Source of the DNA: Isotricha intestinalis | Lineage: Eukaryota; Ciliophora; Litostomatea; Vestibuliferida; Isotrichidae | Direction of reading: 5' to 3' | DNA: 31,996 bases | Assembly (NCBI GenBank): GCA_023807065.1 | Contig: JAJJLU010003773.1 | Coordinates: forward strand, 1 to 31,996 | Shown: positions 9,741 through 18,317 of the stretch, one piece after another | Position numbering within the stretch: position 1 is the stretch's first letter | How the letters are laid out: each line of letters opens with the position of its first letter | The notes under the pieces: model-generated | What the model was told of the DNA's origin: nothing | The model's input: only the letters and a program-made list of their open reading frames with translations | Databases searched by the model: none | Made by a program: the position numbers and the translations under genes

Positions 9741-10001
9741 TTATTCTTGATTAAATTTTACTATTCTAATTGAAGAAGAACCAATAGCAACTTCATATCT
9801 TAATTTTGAAGCTTTTAAAGTTAATTTTTGGAAGTTTCCTAAAGAATTATTTTTAGATTTAATAGAATGAACATCTTGTAAAATATATATTAGATTTGTT
9901 GTTAATTTACTTAAATTTTCTTCTGATTCATTTTCAAAATCTCCATTTTTATTAATAAGATTACCATTTAAATCTAATTCCATTCTTCCTGTTTCAGACA
10001 T
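9741..10001 (-). CDS. LAMTOR4-like Ragulator subunit (roadblock fold)
   Basis: 86 residues, intact. The pattern NGNLINKNGDFENESEEN aligns with the LAMTOR4 segment in which a Gly turn and a GDLEND motif precede a helix (LSKLTTNLIYILQDV). The C-terminal half shows FQKLTLKASKLRYEVAIG, then SSIRIVKFNQE, matching the last two strands of that roadblock protein. LAMTOR4 is one of the small subunits of the Ragulator complex that anchors Rag GTPases and TORC1 to lysosomes. The match is by eye over a small protein; a dynein roadblock chain is the main alternative but usually has other motifs. The start is chosen at the only ATG before the fold, 31 bp after a TAA-rich stretch. Confidence 0.55.
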   Translation of the reverse strand: MSETGRMELDLNGNLINKNGDFENESEENLSKLTTNLIYILQDVHSIKSKNNSLGNFQKLTLKASKLRYEVAIGSSSIRIVKFNQE

Positions 10002-10167
10002 ATTAAATAATTTTTAAAAAATATGAAATAATTAAAATATTTATAAATATAAAAAAAAATAATATTAGAAAATTCAAATAATAAGACTTAATTTATATTA
10101 TAATATCAATAATAAATTGAACTCTTAAAAAACTATATAGAAAGAGAAAATTTTTTTATTTATTTTC

Positions 10168-10716
10168 TTAGTTCTATTCTTTTTTTTTCTTTTATTTTTT
10201 CTTGGGTCGAAACATATTTTTCATATTTTTCCTTTTCACTATTTTAAATTTTCATAATGCACTTTAGTTTTTCAATTTACATTTATTTAATTATAGGAGA
10301 TTCCTTTAGAAATTCAATTAATCTTTCATTTTCAAATTTTTAATTGTTCTTTTTTTTCAGAATATTGCATAACATCTAACAAATTTTCCTTTTTATTGAC
10401 TAAATTTTTTTTTCTTTTTTTGATAATTATCTTCAATTTGAATTAATTGTTTAATACCATCTAAATCTTATAATAATGAATTTATATTTTCATTTTGTTT
10501 TTTGATTTCATATTTCTCATTTAATTCTGAATTTAATGTTTTTCTATAATATAATCTTTCATAAAATTCTTTTTGTTTATCATTAATTTTTTTTTTTGAT
10601 ATTTTTTTAAACCATAATTTATATTATTTTTTCTTATTTATTTATTATATCATTTTTATTTCTTTATTTCATTTCTAATTTGATTTTCTATATTCAATGA
10701 ATAATCAATATCATCA
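10168..10716 (-). pseudogene. Coiled-coil coding relic with frameshifts
   Basis: The gap 10002-10848 contains no intact gene, but the minus strand reads clearly as protein in pieces. From about 10716 it gives DDIDYSLNIENQIRNEIKK, then QKEFYERLYYRKTLNSEL and DLDGIKQLIQIEDNYQKK. After two frame changes it gives ENLLDVMQYSEKKEQLK and KFENERLIEFLKESPIIK, ending EKYEKYVSTQEKIKEKKR. About ten Gln are CAA and about six stops are TAA at Gln-like places (for example NSLL*DLDGI and IIK*M*IEKL). The frame changes sit in A-rich runs. This is a relatively young dead gene for a coiled-coil protein. No family is recognised. Confidence 0.5.
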
Positions 10717-10848
10717 TTTAATTATTAATTTATTTATTCTAATTAATAAAAATTTTATTTAACTTTTTTTATTAAATATTACACAATCTTTTTAGAGAAA
10801 AAAAATTTAAAATAAAAAAAAGAAAAAATGATATTTTAGAACAAAATA

Positions 10849-13461
10849 TTATTTATTACTAGCCGAAGTAGCATTATTAGCATTAGAACTTTTAGTATCA
10901 TCTCTATTATTTTTCTCTTTTCCTTTTTTATTTTTATCTTCATTACTTTTCATTTGAATTAAAATATCATTATGATCTTCTTCAACTTTTATTTCTTCAA
11001 TATTCTTACTATTAGTAGTACTATAACCTCCAACACCAACAATAGAAACTCTTTTTTTTCCTGGAGAACCAAGCATTGAAGCTCTTCTTTTATTATTTTT
11101 AAACGTTGAAACACTTTTAATCTCATTTCCTGCATTTTCTTTTTCTCTTTCTCTTTCTTTTATTTTTTGCTTTAATCCATTTTCTAAAATAAATATTGAC
11201 TTTTCAAGATTTGATTTCTTAGTTGTTACAATATCTAATTCTCCTTTTATTGATTTTAATTGTTCTTCACATTCATCTTTTATTTTATCATTTGATTCTT
11301 TTTGAATTTTCACTTCTTCTCTTAATTTTTCAATTGATTCTGTTATATCAGAACTTTTAAACTTTATATCATCTTTTAATTTTTTTATTTCATTTATTAT
11401 TTGTTTTAATTGTATATCATGTTCTTCAACTTCTTTTTCTAATTCGTCACTTTCTTTAATTACCATTTCTAAATCTTTTTCTTCTTTAATTCTTAATTCT
11501 TTAAACATTACTTCATCTTCTACTAATTTTTGAGAAATATAAGTTTGATAAGTTTGACTGTCTTTTATTTTTTTTGCTAAAAATTTAAACATTTCAGGAT
11601 TTAATTGAATATCTTTTATTTGCTTTTCTAAACCAGGAACAAATTTAGATTTTAATTTCTCATAATTTACTTTTAATTTCTTATTAATTTCATCAATAAC
11701 TTTAATAGGAACTCTATTAAAACCAACATTAATAGTTAATAATGTTTTATTACTTGATAAAATTTCAACAAATAAATTTCCCATTTCATTTTTTAATTGA
11801 TTATCATATAAATTCAAATGTTTTAAAACATGATTAAGTCTCATATTTTCAATAAAGCCTTCTGCTGTTTCATCAGTAATGAAATTTTTACTCGCGTCAA
11901 AATTTTGAATTGTATTATTTGTTTTAAATAAAGGAATAAAACTTCTAAAACCTCTATCAGAGATTTTATTTTCACTTAATTTAACTTTTTTAATAGTTTC
12001 ATTCAAACATAAACATTCACCAAAAACACTTCCGCTTTTATCACCTAAAGAACAATTAGAAATATTTAAATTTATTATTCCAAAAGAAACAAAATATTGT
12101 TTTAATTGATCAAATCTATTACTTTTTATATCATTTCCACTTATGTCTAAAGTTGTTATTCTTTTCATTTCTACTAAATGAGAACATAAATATAAAAAGC
12201 CTTTAAATTCAATTCCGCAATTTGCAATTTTTAATATGTGAATTTGAGGAAAATTTTTTAATGAATCTGTTATTAAATTTAATCCTTCATCTCCTATTTT
12301 ATTTTCTGATATATTTAATTCTATTAACTTACATATTTTTAACTTAGGAAAAGAATTTTCAATTCCAATTGAATTAATATCATTATGTGAAATATCTAAA
12401 AAATGTAAAGTTTGATTTTTATTTAATCCATCAAATATTTTAGTAATACCTTCGTTTTTAATTCCATTACCTGCGACATCAAATTTTTCTAAAAATAAAT
12501 TAAAAGATAAAATAGCTTCTATTTGATTTAATCCATTAGGACCAATTCTATTTCTATTAGTTCCTTCAGATGAACTAATATTAAAGTCAACAATACTTTG
12601 TTGAATTTTTAAAGCTTTTAATAAAGCATTTCCTCCTTTATGAGTAATTGAGTTTGATGTTATATTTAAAGCGACTAAACTTGAAGTATCTTTTATTGCA
12701 TTTGCTAATAATTCTGCTCCTTTATTTCCTATATTATTATTTGATAAATTCAATACTGCTATTCTATCATCTTTTAATATTATTCTTGATAATATTTGAC
12801 AAGAATAATAACCTAAATTACATTGAGAAAAATCAACTTTTCTATTTTTACATTTTGCTTTGCATAATTCTTTAAATTTATATATCATATTATTTCTAAC
12901 TTCAATACCAATATCTTTACATTTATTAATTGCTAAATTTTCTATTTCTTTTTCTGTAAAAACAGGATAATCAATATCTTCTGTTAAAACCATATTTTTT
13001 CTAAAAGATGTTATTGAAGAACTCATTGGTCTCATTTTAGGAGAATAAGTTCTAATTATATTATTAGTTTCTGAACCATATAATATATTATATTTATAAT
13101 AAGTTTCTTTAGTATTTTTACTAAACTTTGGTCTTTGTAATGAATAAAAAGAACCTTCAGTAAACATTGGATTTATTTCTTTTATTTTTGTTCCTATTTT
13201 ATCTAAATTATATTTTTTAGGATTTGTTTCTATTATTAAATTTAAAACATCTAATTTTGCATCTTTTGAACTTTTCTTAAATAATGTCATATTATTTATA
13301 TCTTGCATTGAAGTTTTTGGACGAGAATGAGGTGAAGGAAGGTTTCTATATGTAAAATTACCATAAGGGTTTGTTGCACTATATACTCTATTCTCCTTAG
13401 TTGTGTTTTTTTGACTTCTCATTGGATAAGAAGAATAAGGTCTTATTTGCCTAGATTTCAT
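10849..13461 (-). CDS. LRR (ribonuclease-inhibitor type) and coiled-coil protein, probably ciliary
   Basis: 870 residues, intact. The N-terminal ~150 residues are disordered and carry Arg-Pro/Ser motifs (IRPYSSYPMRS, SRPKTSMQD, MRPMSSS) common in microtubule-associated ciliary proteins. Residues about 205-600 hold at least a dozen RI-type leucine-rich repeats (IAVLNLSNNNIGNKGAELLA, LHFLDISHNDINSIG, LIELNISENKIGDEGLNLI). Residues about 640-800 form a coiled coil (MFKELRIKEEKDLEMVIKES...). The tail is charged and rich in Lys, Asn and Ser. The layout resembles axonemal LRR proteins such as the DRC5/TCTE1 group, but I cannot assign an orthologue. No signal peptide or membrane segment. The ciliary role is inferred from architecture and from LC8 elsewhere in the window. 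Confidence 0.85.
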   Translation of the reverse strand: MKSRQIRPYSSYPMRSQKNTTKENRVYSATNPYGNFTYRNLPSPHSRPKTSMQDINNMTLFKKSSKDAKLDVLNLIIETNPKKYNLDKIGTKIKEINPMFTEGSFYSLQRPKFSKNTKETYYKYNILYGSETNNIIRTYSPKMRPMSSSITSFRKNMVLTEDIDYPVFTEKEIENLAINKCKDIGIEVRNNMIYKFKELCKAKCKNRKVDFSQCNLGYYSCQILSRIILKDDRIAVLNLSNNNIGNKGAELLANAIKDTSSLVALNITSNSITHKGGNALLKALKIQQSIVDFNISSSEGTNRNRIGPNGLNQIEAILSFNLFLEKFDVAGNGIKNEGITKIFDGLNKNQTLHFLDISHNDINSIGIENSFPKLKICKLIELNISENKIGDEGLNLITDSLKNFPQIHILKIANCGIEFKGFLYLCSHLVEMKRITTLDISGNDIKSNRFDQLKQYFVSFGIINLNISNCSLGDKSGSVFGECLCLNETIKKVKLSENKISDRGFRSFIPLFKTNNTIQNFDASKNFITDETAEGFIENMRLNHVLKHLNLYDNQLKNEMGNLFVEILSSNKTLLTINVGFNRVPIKVIDEINKKLKVNYEKLKSKFVPGLEKQIKDIQLNPEMFKFLAKKIKDSQTYQTYISQKLVEDEVMFKELRIKEEKDLEMVIKESDELEKEVEEHDIQLKQIINEIKKLKDDIKFKSSDITESIEKLREEVKIQKESNDKIKDECEEQLKSIKGELDIVTTKKSNLEKSIFILENGLKQKIKEREREKENAGNEIKSVSTFKNNKRRASMLGSPGKKRVSIVGVGGYSTTNSKNIEEIKVEEDHNDILIQMKSNEDKNKKGKEKNNRDDTKSSNANNATSASNK

Positions 13462-13543
13462 TTTTTATAATTTGTAATAAAAAAATATTAAATGTTCTAA
13501 TGTGATATTATTTATTTTTATAAATTAAATATATATTTCTGGT

Positions 13544-13959
13544 GATGATATAAGAAGAAAAATATAAAATAGAAATTTAAATGATATAAAAGATAATAAT
13601 GTTATTATATAAAAAGAAGTAAATTTAAAATAGGATGAATTAGAAAATGATGAATAAAATAGAAAAGATTTTAGTAACTTTAAATAATATTAAATGGTTA
13701 AAAAATTATATAAAAAATGCATTTAGATGATAATAAAGAAATGTATTAATCCCATAATTCAAAATAAAGTAAATTTTTTTAAAATGATGATATAATCAAT
13801 ATATAAATATTTATTAAATATGAAAATATTTCTTATAAAAATAACCGACATTATAAATTTCTTTATATAAGAAATTAATGTAATGATTTGATTGAATAAA
13901 AAAATTTAGAATATTAACTTTGGAAGAATTTGTAAGATATTATTATAAATAATGTTTAA
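13544..13959 (+). pseudogene. Protein-like frame in which every Gln-like site is TAA or TAG
   Basis: Between the start of the LRR gene and the stop of the USP-like gene, the plus strand shows two linked frames. From 13544 to about 13723 it reads DDIRRKI*NRNLNDIKD, then VII*KEVNLK*DELENDE*, then NRKDFSNFK*Y*MVKKLY. A one-base shift near 13720 gives LDDNKEMY*SHNSK*SKFF*, then IFIKYENISYKNNRHYKFLY, then IRN*CNDLIE*KNLEY*LW. I count 15 in-frame TAA/TAG, no CAA or CAG, and no TGA across about 140 codons. Codons keep the phase expected of coding DNA (GAT, GAA, AGA, GTT). No homologue is recognised. It runs into the neighbouring gene without a clean end, so it is best called a relic. See the findings for the other reading. 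Confidence 0.45.
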
Positions 13960-13978
13960 TTAAGTTTAATTAATTTAA

Positions 13979-15823
13979 TTAATTTTGTTGATTTGGTTTA
14001 TGGAAATATTGTGAATCAAACTCTTTAGTATAATCGGTGTGTTGATTCTTTTCTTCTTCTTTATCTAAATTTTGTTTATCTTTATCAACATTATTTTCAT
14101 CATTATTCTCATTTTCAAAATCATTATTACTCTTATTATCATAATTATTATTATTTTCATTATTGTTATAATTATTATTTTCATTATCATTATCATAATA
14201 ATTATTATTTTCATTATTATTATAATAAAAATCATTATCATTATCATTATCATTATCATTATCATTATCATTATCATTATCATTATCATTATCATTATCA
14301 TTAAGAATATGATACTCATTGGTATTTTTTTCATTGTCTTCTATTTTTTGTTCTGAATTATTTTCTTGTTCATAATAATTTTTTACTTCAGGTTTATTTT
14401 CTTTGTTTTTATTTTTTTTATCTTCATTATTTCTATAATCATATTTAATATTTTTAGAAGATTCTTGATTTTTAGTAATTAAAAATATAGAAGAAATAAG
14501 AGTATTAACATTCCCACATTTTTCACATTTGCCATTCATAATTGTATTATTAGTTTGACAACTTTGACAAATCCACGAATTCATTATATTATCTTTTTGT
14601 TTAATTTTATTTGTTCCTCCACAATTTTTACATTTATTTTTTGAATTTTCATTTTCTGTTTTACATTTATTACATTTCCATTTTCCTTCTTTTATATCAT
14701 TAAAATTATTTATTAATTTTGAATTATTCTTAATTTCATTATTTACTTCTTCTCTATTATTTATATTATAATCAATGAATTGATTATTATTATTCTTTTT
14801 TTTATTTATATTATTTATCATTGATTGATAAACTTGTTCGTTAATATCAAAGAAAAAATTTTCATCGTAGTTTTTTTTCTGATAAAAAAGAGCAATAGGA
14901 TATAATTTATATTTAATTAAATTATTAAGTAATTCTAAGTATTTGAAAGTTTTTTTTTCAGGATAATTATAAAGAACATAGCAATTATTATTATTTTCTG
15001 TTTCATAAAAGACATTAAGATAATTATTATTTTGACAAACAATCATTCCAAAAAAAGTATAATTTTCATTATTATTACAAACAAAAATCTCTTTTGTATT
15101 CATTTGACTATTAATCATACAATAAATTTTAATTAAATTTTCTTTTGTTATATCATATTTATCCCATTCTAAATTAATAATAAAATAATCTTGAACTGAA
15201 TAACAAATTAAAGATTTTTCATAAGTATCATTTTTACAACTTGGACATTTTTTATTTAAATTCATTATGGAAATTTGAAATAATTTATTATATAAATTTT
15301 GAAAAGAAAAATTTTGAAAGAAAATCTTTTTTAAAATATTTGAAATGTTAATAGTAAAATAAAAAGTACCATCATAAATATTTTGAAGTGTATTTGAGCT
15401 TTTACAATGACTGCAAATTTCGTTAAAATTAATATCTATATTAAATAATTGATGAATTTTACAAACAGGTTCACAATTTTTTTTTAAATTTTCCATGTCC
15501 TCAAATTCATTAACATTACCATTGGTTAATATATAAGAATGAAGTATTTCAAATATTTTATCTAAAAAAGTTATTGGATCTTCATTATTTTCTAAATATT
15601 TATCCATTTCTTTTTTTAATTCTTCAGGAACAATTTTTTTTTTTGCATCCCTTTTTTTCATTTCTTCGTTATAACAATAAAAAAGAGAAATAAAATTAGT
15701 AATTATTGGAGCGTCATAGAAAACGTAATTAAAGATAAAATCTTTAAAATCATCACAGTGAATTAAAAATTGAAAAATTGAGTGAATGAAAGAATAGTTT
15801 TGTCTTTTACGTTTATCTTCCAT
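13979..15823 (-). CDS. Catalytically dead USP-fold protein with two RanBP2 zinc fingers
   Basis: 614 residues, intact. Residues 1-315 follow the ubiquitin-specific protease fold: YSFIHSIFQFL aligns with the Cys box (TCFMNSILQCL), with Ser11 where the catalytic Cys should be. Zinc-binding CxxC pairs sit at 137/140 (CSHC) and 193/196 (CPSC). The usual GHY histidine box is NNY (265-269) and the usual Asp is replaced in CYVLYNYPEKK. The segment VCKIHQLFNIDINFNEICSH and the ending KLYPIALFYQ resemble plant USP-related (DUF629-type) proteins. Two RanBP2-type fingers follow, C-x2-C-x10-C-x2-C: 384/387/398/401 and 419/422/433/436. Such fingers often bind ubiquitin or RNA. The tail is disordered and holds twelve Asn-Asp repeats (508-531). 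It is probably a ubiquitin or ubiquitin-like binder, not a protease. It is divergent from UFSP2. Confidence 0.8.
   Translation of the reverse strand: MEDKRKRQNYSFIHSIFQFLIHCDDFKDFIFNYVFYDAPIITNFISLFYCYNEEMKKRDAKKKIVPEELKKEMDKYLENNEDPITFLDKIFEILHSYILTNGNVNEFEDMENLKKNCEPVCKIHQLFNIDINFNEICSHCKSSNTLQNIYDGTFYFTINISNILKKIFFQNFSFQNLYNKLFQISIMNLNKKCPSCKNDTYEKSLICYSVQDYFIINLEWDKYDITKENLIKIYCMINSQMNTKEIFVCNNNENYTFFGMIVCQNNNYLNVFYETENNNNCYVLYNYPEKKTFKYLELLNNLIKYKLYPIALFYQKKNYDENFFFDINEQVYQSMINNINKKKNNNNQFIDYNINNREEVNNEIKNNSKLINNFNDIKEGKWKCNKCKTENENSKNKCKNCGGTNKIKQKDNIMNSWICQSCQTNNTIMNGKCEKCGNVNTLISSIFLITKNQESSKNIKYDYRNNEDKKNKNKENKPEVKNYYEQENNSEQKIEDNEKNTNEYHILNDNDNDNDNDNDNDNDNDNDNDNDFYYNNNENNNYYDNDNENNNYNNNENNNNYDNKSNNDFENENNDENNVDKDKQNLDKEEEKNQHTDYTKEFDSQYFHKPNQQN
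14231..14302. repeat. Hexamer microsatellite, twelve copies of ATCATT
   Basis: A perfect 72-bp run of ATCATT on the plus strand, read on the minus strand as AATGAT and giving twelve Asn-Asp pairs in the tail of the USP-like protein. The multiple of three keeps the frame, so copy number can vary without breaking the gene. Less regular ATT/ATC runs flank it from about 14090. Confidence 0.95.
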
Positions 15824-15861
15824 TTTTTATATTATTAATTTTTGTTTTAATTAATTTCATT

Positions 15862-16110
15862 GAGAATTTAAACAATATTTTTTTAAATAAAGTGTATTTA
15901 AATATTAAGAAAGTAATTCTTTGATATTCTTGTTAAAAAAATATTCTTTCAATAATTCATTATTTATATAATCTTTATATCATTCTTCAATTTTTTCAAT
16001 TTTAAAGAATTAATTTTATTAAGGTTATTACTTCCAGAAAAAAAATTAATATAATTAAAATAATTAAATAGATTATTCTTATATTTCCTTTTCTTTATAT
16101 TTTAATAATT
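15862..16110 (-). pseudogene. Weak coding relic between divergent genes
   Basis: In the 428-bp gap between the two divergent starts, the minus strand reads FFKIEKIEE*YKDYINNELL, then KEYFFNKNIKELLS*YLNTL (about 16030 down to 15880). The stops are one TGA, where Trp would fit, and one TAA. Farther upstream the same frame has a dense run of TAA, but another frame there is also open, so that part is ambiguous. Any promoters for the two genes must lie in or beside this segment. Nothing else was seen. Confidence 0.28.
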
Positions 16111-16251
16111 CTAAAATTAATAAAAAAAAACAAGTAAGTTATTTATTTTTCATATTTAAAAAGATAAAAGATAATTAAATTTGAATTTGTCAAATAATTT
16201 TAAAAAAAAAAAAATAATTTTAACAAAATAAATTATTGTTTTTATTCTTTA

Positions 16252-18075
16252 ATGGAAGATCTATCAAAATTGGAAAATTCCAATAATATAATTATAATAG
16301 ATAATAAACTAAATTCAGTAATTAGATCATACAAACAAGATGATAATATTTTATATTCATATGGAATAAATAATATAATTGTTGGATTAATTAAAATAAG
16401 TTCAATAAGTTCAGAAAACGAAAATAAAGAAAATGAGCAATTTGATTATGAAAGCTTTAAAAATTTAATCCCAATTGGAATGTATATTAACGGAGTGATT
16501 GCAATATATAATGAAAATACTTATGAAGATTTTGAAAGTGTTTTAGAAGAACAAATTGAAAAAATCCAAGAATTACAAAATAATAAAAAGATAAATTATA
16601 TTCGTTTAGCTTTAAAAGAAATGTTATATTTAGATGATAATGAAGATTTAAGTTTTGAATTTAAAAAGTTTAATGAAATTATAGATGATTTAGAAGTTGT
16701 TTTTATTGAAAATCCAATTGAAAAAAGTTCTAATTATTTTTATTTTATTAATAGAATAAATATTTATTTTAATGATGATAAAAAAGAAGATAGATTAGAT
16801 ATTGAAATAAATGAAGACATTAGTAAAAAAATAGAAACAAATAAAGATTTAATTTGTAATATTTCTGATAAAGAAAATAATCAAGAATTTATGATTGATA
16901 ATATTAATTCTTTAACAACAGAAAATTCAGAACATATAACAAAATTATTTGATAAACTAAACATCATTACTCAATCAAATGATATAAATTTAAAATCAAT
17001 ATTTATTCAAATAGGAACAAAAGATTTATTTTTTTCTAATATAAACATAAAAAATATATCATTAAAATTAGAAGAAAATGAATCATGCGATTTATATTTA
17101 GAAACAATAGGTTTATTATCTAAAAAGGAAAATAACTATAATCCAATAATAATAGAAATATATAATAAAACATTACAAAATATTCAAAATTTCCTAAAAT
17201 CAATAGAATCAAATGAACTAACACAAAACTTATTATTATATAATAAATTATATTCTTCATTACCTCTTCAAATAACTCAAAAGACAGAAATAAAAAGAGA
17301 AGAAAATGAAATAAAAATATTTAAAAAATCAAAAATAGAAAACGAAAAATTATTAAAAAATCTTCACATAAAAGCTTTAATAACATATAATTTAAATCCA
17401 ATAAGAGAAATAATCCCCTTAGAAAAAAATAATAATTCAATTCATATAAAATCCCCTCATTTAAAAATAAATAAAGAAATATCATCATCTCACATAATAA
17501 GAGCGTTAATAAAAGGAGATTATTTATATTATCATTATAATCAAGATAATATAAACGATGCAGGATGGGGATGTGCTTATAGATCACTTCAAACTTTATT
17601 TTCTTGGTTTACTTTAAACACTTCACTTGGAAAAGGAAAAAAAATTCCAAGTATATCAGAAATACAAATGACATTAGTTAAATTAGGTGATAAAGATAAA
17701 AGTTTAATTGGTTCAAGTGGTTGGATCGGTGCTGTTGAAGTAAATTTAGTTCTAAATGAATTATTAGGAATTGAATCTCAAATAATTTTCGTTCCTTCAG
17801 GTAAAGATATTTCAAGTAAAGGAAGAGATTTACTTTTTCATTTTCAAAATCAAGGAACTCCTATTATGATCGGAGGTGGTGTCTTTGCTTATACTATTTT
17901 AGGAATTGATTATGATGTTGTTAAAGGAGATTGTATGTTACTTATTTTAGATCCTCATTATTCGGGAGATGATGATGTAAAACATATAATTTCTAAAGGA
18001 TGGTGTGATTGGAAAAGTCTTGATTTGTTTAAAAAAGATTCTTTTTATAATATGTGCTTACCTTTAGTCAATTAA
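16252..18075 (+). CDS. UFSP2: Ufm1-specific protease 2
   Basis: 607 residues, intact. UFSP2 is a cysteine protease that removes UFM1 from targets and matures its precursor, mainly at the ER and ribosome. The C78 peptidase domain is the last ~200 residues. The Cys box is DAGWGCAYRSLQTLFSWF with catalytic Cys441. Next come GSSGWIGAVEVNLVLNELLG and QGTPIMIGGGVFAYTILG. The Asp-Pro-His motif is LILDPHYSG (Asp567, His569), and the end is KGWCDWKSLDLFKKDSFYN. The upstream Tyr region SHIIRALIKGDYLYYHYNQ also matches. The 430-residue N-terminus is the long substrate-binding part typical of UFSP2 and absent from short UFSP1, though poorly conserved here. All catalytic residues are present. This implies a UFM1 pathway in the organism. 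ATG4 was considered; the motifs fit UFSP2 far better. Confidence 0.94.
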   Translation: MEDLSKLENSNNIIIIDNKLNSVIRSYKQDDNILYSYGINNIIVGLIKISSISSENENKENEQFDYESFKNLIPIGMYINGVIAIYNENTYEDFESVLEEQIEKIQELQNNKKINYIRLALKEMLYLDDNEDLSFEFKKFNEIIDDLEVVFIENPIEKSSNYFYFINRINIYFNDDKKEDRLDIEINEDISKKIETNKDLICNISDKENNQEFMIDNINSLTTENSEHITKLFDKLNIITQSNDINLKSIFIQIGTKDLFFSNINIKNISLKLEENESCDLYLETIGLLSKKENNYNPIIIEIYNKTLQNIQNFLKSIESNELTQNLLLYNKLYSSLPLQITQKTEIKREENEIKIFKKSKIENEKLLKNLHIKALITYNLNPIREIIPLEKNNNSIHIKSPHLKINKEISSSHIIRALIKGDYLYYHYNQDNINDAGWGCAYRSLQTLFSWFTLNTSLGKGKKIPSISEIQMTLVKLGDKDKSLIGSSGWIGAVEVNLVLNELLGIESQIIFVPSGKDISSKGRDLLFHFQNQGTPIMIGGGVFAYTILGIDYDVVKGDCMLLILDPHYSGDDDVKHIISKGWCDWKSLDLFKKDSFYNMCLPLVN

Positions 18076-18317
18076 GTTTTGTCTTATTTATTCTGATTTG
18101 AATAAGATTTTTTTTTATTACAATATAACCTTTTATTTTTTGATTATTATAAAAATATAAAATATGAAAAATATAATATTTATTATTAACCGATATTATT
18201 CCTTTAAAAAATATATTCTCCTTCTCAAAAAAAAATAAATAAATATGAATATTCACATCCATAAAATAATGTATAAAAAATATACCAAAAAAAAAAAAAA
18301 TATAAAAAAATTAAAAA

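Noticed and set aside
13544..13959. Repeat-induced C-to-T hypermutation as cause of the UAR codons
   Set aside because: CA and TG dinucleotides, including out-of-frame CAA, are still present in the segment, so both-strand hypermutation of CA does not fit.
14072..14356. Ile-rich plus-strand and Met/Ile-rich minus-strand frames over the hexamer repeat
   Set aside because: Both arise from reading the ATCATT repeat in other frames; the real frame is the Asn-Asp tail of the USP-like protein.
16252..18075. ATG4 autophagy protease
   Set aside because: The Cys box, GGGVFAYTILG and DPHYSG motifs and the long N-terminus match UFSP2 closely; ATG4-specific features were not seen.
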